Assembly: GCA_017403265.1 (NCBI GenBank)
Contig: JAFQOJ010000070.1
Span: 1 to 44,994 of the forward strand
DNA length: 44,994 nucleotides
Direction of reading: 5' to 3'
DNA from: Clostridia bacterium
Lineage (GTDB): Bacteria > Bacillota > Clostridia > Oscillospirales > Acutalibacteraceae
Shown piece after piece: positions 6,837 to 15,268 of the stretch (position 1 is the stretch's first letter; every line of letters starts with the position of its first letter). The notes under the pieces are model-generated. The model was not told the DNA's origin and made no database searches. It worked only from the letters and a program-made list of their open reading frames with translations. Both the position numbers and the translations under genes were made by a program.

Positions 6837-7926
6837 AGCGGTAATAATCGGTTTTGCACATATGCATGTTAATGAAATAGCACAATATATCGACGAATGT
6901 GAAGATTTTACTCTTGTCGGTTTTGCTGATGTACCGCCCGAAACCCCGGAAAAGACCGAGTCGAGATATACGCGCGCTTGGAATATAAAAAACAATGCAG
7001 AAAAGTATAACCTTACTCCGTATGACGACTATAAGGTTATGCTTGACGAACTTAGCCCCGATATTGCGTTTATTCTTTGCGATAACGCAAACAAGCCCAA
7101 AATTGTAGAAGAATGTGCAAAAAGGGGTGTTAATGTAAGCATTGAAAAGCCAATGTCGGTAAATTTGGATGAAGCCCTTAAAATAAAGGAAATAGTGGAT
7201 AAATACGGCATAGAGGCGGTAGTAAACTGGCCTGTTGTTTGGCGCCCATACCTTCATAAACAAATAGCCGCGCTTGAAAGCGGTATGGTTGGTAAGCTTA
7301 TAAAAGCATTTTATATTAACGGTCATACTGGTCCGCTAGGTAAAGGTGCTAAGCACAGAGGTGTTACCGAAAAAGCGCAGGAAATGACTGATACTGAACG
7401 CGCATCTACCTGGTGGTATAAAAACGAAACAGGCGGCGGTGCTTTTCTCGATATAGGCTGCTACGGCTGTTTCTTTAATGAATGGGTAAGGGATAACGAT
7501 GATAAGCCTTTGTATGTTACGGCTTTTTCAGGAAATTATAACCATCCATATATGAATGCACCTGATAATATGGCGGGTATAATCGAATATAAAGATTCTT
7601 TTGGTGTAGTTGAGGGTACTTGGACTGTACCGCAGGCATCTTTGCCTAAGGGTCCTGTTTATATGTGCTCGGAGGGTGTTTTATATTGCGATGAAAACTT
7701 GGAAGTGGTAGCGATGAATATTTATGGCGACAAAATAGAACTTCCACACTTTGATATTCACCCTGCAATTAAAAATCTTCCCGAACATTATGCCTACTGT
7801 AAAAAGACAGGCACACCCTTATTAAAGACCGTAACCCTTGATTTTAATATTCGTCTTATGCGACTTATTGATGCGGCAATGAAGTCGGCTAATAGCGGCA
7901 AAAAAGAAAGTGTTTGTGATGAATAA
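6829..7926 (+). CDS. Gfo/Idh/MocA-family oxidoreductase
   Basis: A 365-residue protein. The first strand reads MFKAVIIGFAHMHVNEIA, where the dinucleotide loop has G-F-A-H-M-H rather than the classic GxGxxG. A SIEKPMS motif (Lys107) and a GGGAFLDIGCYGCFF segment follow, where Tyr-Gly replaces the usual catalytic His-Gly. It is therefore a diverged paralogue of the preceding gene and may use a different proton donor or substrate. The 3' end overlaps the activase gene by 8 bp. It probably catalyses a second redox step on the same pathway intermediate. Confidence 0.83.
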   Translation: MFKAVIIGFAHMHVNEIAQYIDECEDFTLVGFADVPPETPEKTESRYTRAWNIKNNAEKYNLTPYDDYKVMLDELSPDIAFILCDNANKPKIVEECAKRGVNVSIEKPMSVNLDEALKIKEIVDKYGIEAVVNWPVVWRPYLHKQIAALESGMVGKLIKAFYINGHTGPLGKGAKHRGVTEKAQEMTDTERASTWWYKNETGGGAFLDIGCYGCFFNEWVRDNDDKPLYVTAFSGNYNHPYMNAPDNMAGIIEYKDSFGVVEGTWTVPQASLPKGPVYMCSEGVLYCDENLEVVAMNIYGDKIELPHFDIHPAIKNLPEHYAYCKKTGTPLLKTVTLDFNIRLMRLIDAAMKSANSGKKESVCDE

Positions 7927-8704
7927 GGCTATTGTTACGGATATTCAAAGAGCCTCTGTTCACGATGGACCTGGGCTTCGTACCACCGTATTTTTTAAGG
8001 GCTGTCCATTAAACTGTGTTTGGTGCCATAACCCCGAATCCATAAATCCTAATCCCCAAATTATGCATTATAGTGACAAGTGTATTGGTTGCGGTAAATG
8101 CGAAGACGGCTGCTTTTCGGGCGCTAAAGTTGTATGCGGTAAGGAAATGACAGCAGAAGAAATATTTGCTGAAATTTTGCAAGATAAACCGAACTATGCT
8201 AATAACGGTGGCGCTACTTTTTCAGGTGGAGAACCGCTTTTATACAAAGAAATTTTAAAAGAACTGATTTTGCTTTGCAAAAATAATGGAATAACTACCG
8301 CTATTGAAACTTCACTTTTTCTTTTTGACCCCGAAATTCTTAGCAGTGTTGATTTTGTTATGGCGGATTTTAAAATTTGGGATGGTGAAGAGCATAAAAA
8401 ATATACAGGTGTAAATAACGATATTATAAAGGAGAACTTTAAACACCTTGATACGCTTAATGTTCCCTTTGTGGTTAGAACACCCATTATCCCTACTATA
8501 AATGATTCTATAGAAGAAATTGTAGCAATAAGAGATTTTATTAAAGATTTCAAAAACATTCTAGATTATGAATTGTTACCCTATCATCCCCTTGGTGTAA
8601 CAAAGCAAAAGGCTTTAGGACTGCCTGAAACAAGGTTTATTGTTCCCGAAAATAGCAAAATGGAGATATTGAGAAGTTATGCTAACATTAAAGCAAAGAA
8701 TTGA
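7919..8704 (+). CDS. Glycyl-radical enzyme activase (radical SAM)
   Basis: A 261-residue protein with DIQRASVHDGPGLRTTVFFKG and the radical-SAM cluster motif CPLNCVWC (Cys29, 33, 36). A single ferredoxin-type insert CIGCGKCEDGC (Cys55, 58, 61, 65) and the SAM-binding SGGEPL (102-107) follow. It would cleave SAM to a 5'-deoxyadenosyl radical and abstract the H from Gly715 of the next gene's product. Most non-PFL activases carry two ferredoxin clusters and PFL activase has none. One cluster is intermediate. The ATG at 7919 follows GAAAG, and GTG starts 3 and 9 bases upstream are also in frame. It overlaps the GRE gene by 26 bp. Confidence 0.92.
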   Translation: MNKAIVTDIQRASVHDGPGLRTTVFFKGCPLNCVWCHNPESINPNPQIMHYSDKCIGCGKCEDGCFSGAKVVCGKEMTAEEIFAEILQDKPNYANNGGATFSGGEPLLYKEILKELILLCKNNGITTAIETSLFLFDPEILSSVDFVMADFKIWDGEEHKKYTGVNNDIIKENFKHLDTLNVPFVVRTPIIPTINDSIEEIVAIRDFIKDFKNILDYELLPYHPLGVTKQKALGLPETRFIVPENSKMEILRSYANIKAKN

Positions 8705-10895
8705 TGCTATTCGTAAAACTAAAGTAGAGCACACACTAAAAAAGCGTGAGCAAAACGGTTATACCGACCTTGACGATTTCGGTACGGTGCCGCTACCTGA
8801 AAACTACATAGTACAGCCTTGGTATAACAGCGAAAACGGAAGCTTTTACGGTCTTGACGGTATGGCGGAAAATTTTTGTCGTGTTATGGATGCGCACGCA
8901 CCTTATGTGGACCCGCTTGAAATGCTTTGTGGCAGATGGCGCGATATGCTTGTAAACTATCGTGGCGATATTCACTATATGCCAAATTGGCGAAAAGCAC
9001 AGGTTAAAGAAAGCGATTTTTCAGGTGTAACTGCGCAGTGGAGTAAGCGTTGGGATGAAAAGCGTTTTCCGTATGACCATTTAAAGCCACTTCAAAAAAA
9101 GTATAACATACAAACAGGCATAGACGGTGATGCTCATCTTGCCTGCGATTATACTATCGGTTTAAAGCTTGGGTTTGGCGGTTTTCTTGAAAAAATAGAA
9201 AAATACAGAAAAATCAATCCCGATAAAAAGGCTTTTTATGATGCTGAGGAAAAGTGCGTTTGGGCGATTATCCGTTTTATTGATAGGCATATTGCGGAAA
9301 TAGAAAAACAAATAGAAACCGAGAGCTGTCCCGAAATTAAAGAAAGCCTTGAAAAGATGCTTTTGGTTAATAAAAGCATAAGACTAGGTACTCCAAAAAC
9401 ATTTTATGAAGCGTGTCAATGGGTGGCGCATTTTAACTGTGCTTCCCGTGTTTACACCCGCGACGGAGCAGGTTTTCAGCTTGATACCGTGCTTTTACCG
9501 TATTATGAAAATGATATTAAAAACGGTATTTTAGATGACGAAACTGCTAAGTTTTTAATTGCAAACCTTTTGCTTATTGACCCACATTATTATCAGATAT
9601 CGGGCGTTGATGTAAATGATAAGGATATAACAAATCATTTATCGTATCTTATTCTAGAAGCGGCAGATATGATAAATATTTCCTGTAATTTAACCGTACG
9701 CGTTCACGAAAATTGCGACAAGGCTTTCTTCAACAAAGCGGTTTATTACCTTTTAAAGAATAAAAACGCTTGGCCTAGATTTTGCAGTGATAAAAATTTG
9801 TGCGAAGGCTATATGAAAAACGGTATTTCAAAAGAAATTGCCCGTAAACGAATAGCGGTAGGCTGTAACTGGATGTGTGTTCCCGGAATAGAATTTCCGA
9901 TGAATGATACTGTAAAGATAAATATAGCAAAGGTGCTAGAAAATGCACTTGACGATATGAAAGCAGAGCCGAGCAAGTCTACAAAACGACTTTTCGAGCT
10001 TTTTGAAGAGCATTTAAAAATTGCAACCGAAGTAACTGCGGCGGGTGTAAATCTTCATATTGACCATCAAGCAGATGTAACACCCGAGCTTATTATGAAT
10101 CTTATGATGGAGGATACTCTTGAAAAAGGTCTTGATATATCGCAGTGCGCCAAGCTTTATACAGTAGGCGTTGACGGTGCGGGTCTTGCGGTGGTTGCTG
10201 ATAGCTTTGGAGCATTAAACCTTCGTGTAGAAACCGAAAAGCTGCTTTCTTGGGAAGAAGTTTACAAAAACCTCCAGAACAATTTTGCGGGAGTTCAAGG
10301 CGAGAGAATAAGATTACTTCTTAATTCTTCACCTAAGTATTGCGGCGGTAATACTGTTTCGGATGAATGGGCTAAGCGCATTACTAATATATGGGTTAAA
10401 ACAATAAAATCGCAAAAAATGCCTGATGGCAGACAGCTTGTTCCAGGTTGGTTTAGTTGGGCGCGTACTATTGAGTACGGTAAAGCGGTTGGAGCAACAC
10501 CTAACGGAAGAAAAGCAGGCGAGCCTATTTCTCACGGAGCTAATCCTAATCCACACTTCAGAACAGATGGCGCAGTAACTGCGCAGTCAAACGGCATAGC
10601 TGCTGTACAGTGCGGTTACGGTAATACAGCACCGTTACAGATAGAGTTTGACCCCAAGCTTGCTGATGACCAAAAGGGTATTGAGATTGTAGGCGGGCTT
10701 ATAAAAAGCCATTTTGAACAAGGCGGAACACTTATAAATATAAATGTTCTTGATACTGATAAGCTTATGCAAGCGCATGAAAATCCCGAAATGCATCCCG
10801 ATTTGGTTGTTCGTGTTACAGGCTTTACTGCCTATTTTGCAAGCTTGTCACCCGAGTTCAGACAACTTGTTGTTGAAAGATTTTTAACTAATTAG
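8679..10895 (+). CDS. Glycyl radical enzyme of unknown reaction
   Basis: A 738-residue PFL-like glycyl radical enzyme. The C-terminal radical loop is RVTGFTAYF (Gly715). The thiyl cysteine is Cys396 in AVGCNWMCVPGIEF. Other family marks are AHLACDYTIG (His153, matching the GHxxxDY region), GATPNGRKAGEP and GGTLININVLD. Compared from memory with dehydratase-type GREs (GCVEP...D), the catalytic Glu two residues after Cys is Trp398 here, while the later Asp (Asp410) is kept. The CC of pyruvate formate-lyase is absent. So it is unlikely to be PFL, glycerol/propanediol dehydratase, choline lyase or HypD. Context suggests a sugar- or polyol-derived substrate. It is the last gene of module A and is followed by a hairpin. 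Confidence 0.9.
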   Translation: MLTLKQRIDAIRKTKVEHTLKKREQNGYTDLDDFGTVPLPENYIVQPWYNSENGSFYGLDGMAENFCRVMDAHAPYVDPLEMLCGRWRDMLVNYRGDIHYMPNWRKAQVKESDFSGVTAQWSKRWDEKRFPYDHLKPLQKKYNIQTGIDGDAHLACDYTIGLKLGFGGFLEKIEKYRKINPDKKAFYDAEEKCVWAIIRFIDRHIAEIEKQIETESCPEIKESLEKMLLVNKSIRLGTPKTFYEACQWVAHFNCASRVYTRDGAGFQLDTVLLPYYENDIKNGILDDETAKFLIANLLLIDPHYYQISGVDVNDKDITNHLSYLILEAADMINISCNLTVRVHENCDKAFFNKAVYYLLKNKNAWPRFCSDKNLCEGYMKNGISKEIARKRIAVGCNWMCVPGIEFPMNDTVKINIAKVLENALDDMKAEPSKSTKRLFELFEEHLKIATEVTAAGVNLHIDHQADVTPELIMNLMMEDTLEKGLDISQCAKLYTVGVDGAGLAVVADSFGALNLRVETEKLLSWEEVYKNLQNNFAGVQGERIRLLLNSSPKYCGGNTVSDEWAKRITNIWVKTIKSQKMPDGRQLVPGWFSWARTIEYGKAVGATPNGRKAGEPISHGANPNPHFRTDGAVTAQSNGIAAVQCGYGNTAPLQIEFDPKLADDQKGIEIVGGLIKSHFEQGGTLININVLDTDKLMQAHENPEMHPDLVVRVTGFTAYFASLSPEFRQLVVERFLTN

Positions 10896-10908
10896 TTTTA
10901 AAAGCAAA

Positions 10909-10942
10909 CGGAGTATAAGTTATTCTTATACTCCGTAATTTT
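10909..10942. terminator. Bidirectional terminator between GRE and AraC genes
   Basis: CGGAGTATAAG-TTATT-CTTATACTCCG is a perfect 11-bp stem followed by TAATTTT. It separates the convergent GRE (+) and AraC (-) genes. Confidence 0.8.
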
Positions 10943-11768
10943 ATATTATTTTAATTGAATTTCTATAATGGGATGGTGAAACACCGTATTCTTTTGAAAA
11001 AATATTGCAAAAATGATTAGAGTTATCCATTCCAATTTCATTTGTTATTTCAGCAATTGGCATATCGGTAAATGCAAGAAGCTCTGCTGCTTTTGTAAGG
11101 CGAAATTTTTTTATATATCTATGAAGGGTGAGTCCTGAATGATGTTGCAGTACATTGCTCAAATAAAAGGAATGATATCCTAAGGCGGTGGCAACATCAT
11201 CATTTGATTTAATTGTTTTGTAGTTATTTGAAATATAGTTAATAATCTTATTATATAGGTGATTACCTTTTTGATTTTTAAATTCGGCTAGCTTTAGCAG
11301 TGCACATTTTAGATATGATTCAGCAATTTCATTTGCATATATTGTATTCTTTTTATATTCCTTTTCGGTGTTAAGTAATATTTCTTCAAGAAAGAGCGCA
11401 TTAGGGATTACAAAATGTTCTTTAAATAGTTCTAATTCACAATCATTTTGAGAAAAAATTCCAAGTTTTTCATTAAATTTTTTAGATTTTATTGGGGTTA
11501 GAAAGTTTTGTATATGTTTGTTTTTATGCGACAAATCAAAGTTTATAACAATGAATTTTAAGGGATTATCTTTTGAAGTTAAAGGATAATACTCGGTGCC
11601 TGTTGGGCAGTAACAAAAAGAGCCTTTCGCAAGTGGGTATCTTTCACCTGCAAGATTAATTTCTCCATCGCCGTCAAGAATGTAAAATATTCTTAAATCG
11701 TAAGCCTTGGTTGGAAACCTATTTGGAAGACAATCGGTTTTGGCTAAATATCGTATGAATAAATCCAT
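10941..11768 (-). CDS. AraC-family transcriptional regulator of module B
   Basis: A 275-residue protein with an N-terminal cupin-like domain (GDGEINLAGERYPL, KGSFCYCPTGTEYYPL) and a C-terminal AraC helix-turn-helix pair (about 178-272, with AAELLAFTDMPIAEITNEIG and NHFCNIFSKEYGVSPSHYR). It is divergent from the module B operon, with 152 bp between them, and convergent with module A. It is a distant paralogue of the 2741-3568 regulator with the same length. The likely role is ligand-dependent activation of 11921-17954. Confidence 0.88.
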   Translation of the reverse strand: MDLFIRYLAKTDCLPNRFPTKAYDLRIFYILDGDGEINLAGERYPLAKGSFCYCPTGTEYYPLTSKDNPLKFIVINFDLSHKNKHIQNFLTPIKSKKFNEKLGIFSQNDCELELFKEHFVIPNALFLEEILLNTEKEYKKNTIYANEIAESYLKCALLKLAEFKNQKGNHLYNKIINYISNNYKTIKSNDDVATALGYHSFYLSNVLQHHSGLTLHRYIKKFRLTKAAELLAFTDMPIAEITNEIGMDNSNHFCNIFSKEYGVSPSHYRNSIKII

Positions 11769-11920
11769 ATTTTTGTCACCTCAGAACTTCTTTATATAAT
11801 TATATCATTAATTTTAACAATTGCAATAAAAAATATTTGTTTTCGTGAGATTTTAGTTTGATATGATTGTTTACTATGTAACTATAAAATTGTAAAATAT
11901 AAAAGATAGGGGGGTTATAT

Positions 11921-12934
11921 ATGCAATATCTTGTTGGATTACAGGTTGGCGATGATGCGCTTGTGTCCGAAATAATAAAGAATAAAGATTCTGTTAGTGA
12001 GGTTTATTTTTCTTGGGGTGACATACCAAACGGGAGAAATACCCTTGATACCAGCGGAAACTTAACTTTATTTGAAATGCAACAACTTATGGTTTCTCAT
12101 TTAGATAAACTGAAAGTTTCAGGCATTGATTTTAATTTGTTATTAAACGCAAACTGCTACGGCGCAGATAGTCAGTCAAGAAGTTTTTTTAATAAAGTAG
12201 GTAATACCATTGATTATATTACAACAAATTTTGGTTTAAGCTCAGTTACTACAACCTCTCCTTTGATTGCAAAATTTGTAAAACAAAATTTTTCGGAATT
12301 AGAGGTGCGAGCTTCTGTTAATATGGAAATTGGTACAACCGAGGGTATGGATTACATAGCAGATTTATTTGATAGCTTTTATCTTAAAAGAGAATATAAC
12401 AGAAATTTGCAAAAAATCAAACAGGCAAGAACTTGGTGCGATGCAAACGGCAAAAAGCTTTACGGTCTTGCTAATAGCGGATGCCTTAATTTCTGCACTA
12501 CCCATATTTTCCACGATAACCTTGTAGCGCACGAAAGTGAAATTTCTGCTCGAGACAACGGTTATCAGTTTGATGGGCAGTGTTGGGAATATTTAAGAAA
12601 AGAAGAAAAGCTAAAAAAGTGGCTTTCGCTTACTAATTTTATTCGCCCCGAAGATGTTCATTTATATGAAGGCTTGTTTGAAGGTCTAAAGCTTGCAACA
12701 AGGGTGAATAAAAATCCAGTCAAAATTGTTAATTCGTACTGTAATGCTTCCTATAACGGTGCAATAACTGATTTGCTTGAGCCTAATCATTCAGGTGTTT
12801 TCTATCCCACCGTTATAGATAACAAAGAAATTGCGGCAGATTTTGCCGAAACGGTGCTTAAATGCTTGAAAAATTGTAATGAATGTAGTTATTGCAATGA
12901 TATACAAAAAAATGCTACAGTTGTTTTAGAATAG
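11921..12934 (+). CDS. Peptidase U32-like TIM-barrel protein with cysteine cluster
   Basis: A 337-residue protein I do not firmly recognise. The central layout (FYLKREYNRNLQKIKQAR, then NSGCLNFC, FHDNLVAHE, later FIRPEDVHLYEG and GLKLATR) resembles the U32 family. That family includes collagenase-like proteins, RlhA, TrhP and UbiU/UbiV, which hold a [4Fe-4S] cluster and take part in hydroxylation chemistry. Possible cluster ligands are Cys188, Cys192, Cys221 and a C-terminal CLKNCNECSYC (315, 319, 322, 325). It follows a GGGGGG-rich ribosome site. It is the first gene of module B, next to three iron-sulfur proteins, so a redox or oxygen-independent modification role is plausible. Confidence 0.5.
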   Translation: MQYLVGLQVGDDALVSEIIKNKDSVSEVYFSWGDIPNGRNTLDTSGNLTLFEMQQLMVSHLDKLKVSGIDFNLLLNANCYGADSQSRSFFNKVGNTIDYITTNFGLSSVTTTSPLIAKFVKQNFSELEVRASVNMEIGTTEGMDYIADLFDSFYLKREYNRNLQKIKQARTWCDANGKKLYGLANSGCLNFCTTHIFHDNLVAHESEISARDNGYQFDGQCWEYLRKEEKLKKWLSLTNFIRPEDVHLYEGLFEGLKLATRVNKNPVKIVNSYCNASYNGAITDLLEPNHSGVFYPTVIDNKEIAADFAETVLKCLKNCNECSYCNDIQKNATVVLE

Positions 12935-12945
12935 GAGTTGTAAAT

Positions 12946-14031
12946 ATGCTTAGTAGTAAATTAATCAAAGAGGCGGCACTTGCTGCCGGTGCAGATGCTT
13001 GCGGAATAGCGCCTATTGCACGAATGAAGGGTGCTCCGGATGAAATGAATCCAATGTTTTTGTTCCCCGAAGCTAAGAGCATGATTGGTTTCGTATTTCG
13101 TATTCCGCGTGGTGTTCAAAGAGGAATAGAAGAAGGAACACAATTTTATCAGTATCCTTCAATGGCGTATGGCGGAATAAACGAGATTTTTGCGCCTGCT
13201 GTACTTTATAGTGTAGGTAAAGTAATTGAAGACGGCGGTTATGAAGCATTTGTTTATAGAAATACAGGGGCGCGTGGTTGCGTTTCTGATATGGACGGTA
13301 GTGAGGGTAATACTCTGTCCCCTGAAGAACAGATAGAAGTAAACGAAAATGCAAAAACTTCTACCGCGCATCACAGAAATGTACAGTTTACAAGAGCTAC
13401 AAGAGAAGATAATGTACCGCCCGATTTACAGTTCCAGTTTAGACTTGCGGCAGTTGCTTGCGGTCTTGGTGAAATTGGTTGGAGTAAGATGCTATTAACA
13501 CCCGAGTTTGGTCCACTGCAGCGTGTAGCTTTCATATTTACCGATGCCGAATTTGACGAATATGATGAGATGTATAACGGCGAACCGCTTTGTCGTAAAT
13601 GCGGCGCTTGTGTCAGAGAATGCCCTGGCGGTTGTATCCCTGCAATCAATTCGGGTAAAACAATAACTGTTGATATAGAAGGGAAAATATCTGAATGGGG
13701 CGATATAGATATGTGGCGCTGCTACGCTTTCTATACCCATGCAGGAAGATATTATAATCCTTTCGTTCCTAAAGAGGTTTGGGACAAGAATGAAAACGGC
13801 GCGCTTGACCTTATGGAAGGCGTAACCGATATCGCTGATGAACATGAAATAATGAAGGTTTATACCGCACTTCAAAAATATTTTCCAAGCTGGGTTGGTT
13901 ACAATATGGCAAAATGCGGCGGCTGTATTAGAGCCTGTGTTTCTATGCTAGAGAAAAAAGGCGGCTGTATGGAAAACCGATTTAAAGAGCCTTTACGTAC
14001 ACGCAAAAAGGCGTGGAGACTTGATAGATAA
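12946..14031 (+). CDS. QueG/RdhA-superfamily iron-sulfur protein 1
   Basis: A 361-residue protein. The ACGLGEIGWSKMLLTPEFGP segment (171-190) matches the corrinoid-dependent reductase superfamily shared by epoxyqueuosine reductase QueG and reductive dehalogenases RdhA. It is followed by a ferredoxin motif CRKCGACVRECP (Cys216, 219, 222, 226) and a second set CGGCIRAC (Cys324, 327, 331, with Cys341). No Tat signal is present, so it is cytoplasmic. It is the longest of three paralogues in this operon and has a unique insert (about 108-150). A reductive role is likely, the substrate is unknown, and corrinoid binding is possible but unproven. Confidence 0.72.
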   Translation: MLSSKLIKEAALAAGADACGIAPIARMKGAPDEMNPMFLFPEAKSMIGFVFRIPRGVQRGIEEGTQFYQYPSMAYGGINEIFAPAVLYSVGKVIEDGGYEAFVYRNTGARGCVSDMDGSEGNTLSPEEQIEVNENAKTSTAHHRNVQFTRATREDNVPPDLQFQFRLAAVACGLGEIGWSKMLLTPEFGPLQRVAFIFTDAEFDEYDEMYNGEPLCRKCGACVRECPGGCIPAINSGKTITVDIEGKISEWGDIDMWRCYAFYTHAGRYYNPFVPKEVWDKNENGALDLMEGVTDIADEHEIMKVYTALQKYFPSWVGYNMAKCGGCIRACVSMLEKKGGCMENRFKEPLRTRKKAWRLDR

Positions 14032-14369
14032 TGGAAAAGTATACATATAACGGTGAAGATTTTAAAGTAGTGATTTCCAATGATAATTGGAAACTCGGCT
14101 TGCTAAGATATTCCGAAAGATTTTCTTGCGCTTGCGTTTTTGAAAGGCACTTAAAAACAGACGAAGCTTTTATCTTGCTTTACGGTGATGCAATTTTGTA
14201 TATTAAAGACGAAAACGGCGTCGTAGAGGAAACTAAAATGGAGCCTAGCACAGTTTACAATGTACTAAAGGGTGAATGGCATCACATAGTTGTAAGTAAG
14301 GACGCCACCGTATTAGTGGTAGAAAACAGTGATACCTCTAAAGAAAATACAGAAAAGGTGATAATATGA
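14031..14369 (+). CDS. Small cupin-like protein
   Basis: A 112-residue, mostly beta protein resembling a single cupin domain (AFILLYGDAILYIKDENG, then EPSTVYNVLKGEWHHIVV). The metal-binding His pattern of classic cupins is incomplete: a paired His-His occurs at GEWHHI. Its ATG overlaps the previous stop by one base and its end overlaps the next gene by 4 bp, so it is tightly coupled to the QueG/RdhA-like genes. It may be a small-molecule isomerase or a binding subunit. Similar cupins occur in carbohydrate clusters. Confidence 0.6.
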   Translation: MEKYTYNGEDFKVVISNDNWKLGLLRYSERFSCACVFERHLKTDEAFILLYGDAILYIKDENGVVEETKMEPSTVYNVLKGEWHHIVVSKDATVLVVENSDTSKENTEKVII

Positions 14370-15268
14370 TTACTGCTGAAATAATTAAGAAAAAGGCAGA
14401 AGAGCTGGGTGCTACTGTATGCGGCATTGGCTCATTGGATATTTTTGAGGGTGAAGACATTCAAAAAGACCCTAAAATGATTTTGCCTAATGCTAAATGT
14501 ATTATAGGTTTTGGTTTTGCCGTACCAAAAGGACTTTATCTTACAATGGATATTAAGTCACAATTTTATACATATACCACAATGGGTGTAAAGTATATAG
14601 ACGAAGAAATGGCTGAAATATTCCTGCTAAAAATAGGTGGAATGATTGAAAACGAAGGCTATGATGCTTGCTTACAAAAAGCAATACCTAATCTTCGTAT
14701 AAAGGGTGATAAGACAACTAACCCCGAAGTTATGGATACATACGAGCTTATCCATGCTGAAGCGGTAGAAGAAGGCAAGCCTGCTCCCGATGTAATTATT
14801 GATTTCGGTAAGGCTGCTAAAGCTTGCGGTATAGGCGAAATGGGACTTAGCGGTAAAATTATTAATAAAGATTACGGTCCTTTTATGCGCTACTGCTTTA
14901 TAATCACAGATGCACCATTAGAATTAGATGAGCCTGTAAAGAAAAGGATTTGCGACAACTGTGGCGAGTGTATAAAAGCGTGCCCTGGTGATGCTATAAG
15001 TGAAAATGGGCTTGATACCTGGCAGTGCGCTGTATATTATAAGGGCGCACATAAATCCAATCCCTTTATTACGGATGAATTTTTAAAGGATAATCCCGAA
15101 CGCGAGGCAATACTTAACGGTCAAAAGCGTTTTGATGCCGAGAGTGCAAGAGAAATTTACAAAGAAATGGATTTCTTACCTAATACACAGTGGGGTTATG
15201 CGCCCTGTCTTTGCGGTAAAAAATGTGATGTTGCTTGCTTTAAGCATTTGAAAGGGGAGTTAAAGTAA
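14366..15268 (+). CDS. QueG/RdhA-superfamily iron-sulfur protein 2
   Basis: A 300-residue paralogue of the 12946 gene. It has KACGIGEMGLSGKIINKDYGP (152-172, the superfamily core), TDAPLELDEP, a ferredoxin motif CDNCGECIKACP (Cys196, 199, 202, 206) and a C-terminal set CLCGKKCDVAC (Cys281, 283, 287, 291). Two [4Fe-4S] clusters are expected. It lacks the insert of paralogue 1 and the C-terminal basic tail of paralogues 1 and 3. Overlaps of 4 bp and 1 bp with its neighbours suggest the three proteins are made together, perhaps as a complex. Confidence 0.72.
   Translation: MITAEIIKKKAEELGATVCGIGSLDIFEGEDIQKDPKMILPNAKCIIGFGFAVPKGLYLTMDIKSQFYTYTTMGVKYIDEEMAEIFLLKIGGMIENEGYDACLQKAIPNLRIKGDKTTNPEVMDTYELIHAEAVEEGKPAPDVIIDFGKAAKACGIGEMGLSGKIINKDYGPFMRYCFIITDAPLELDEPVKKRICDNCGECIKACPGDAISENGLDTWQCAVYYKGAHKSNPFITDEFLKDNPEREAILNGQKRFDAESAREIYKEMDFLPNTQWGYAPCLCGKKCDVACFKHLKGELK

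Noticed and set aside
6763-7326. 187-codon frame on the minus strand inside module A
   Set aside because: It lies antisense to two well-supported Gfo/Idh genes, has a low-complexity Tyr/Phe-rich translation and no ribosome site.
8679-10895. Calling the GRE pyruvate formate-lyase (pflB)
   Set aside because: The adjacent Cys-Cys of PFL is absent, the loop is GCNWMC, and the operon carries sugar oxidoreductases instead of focA or acetate genes.
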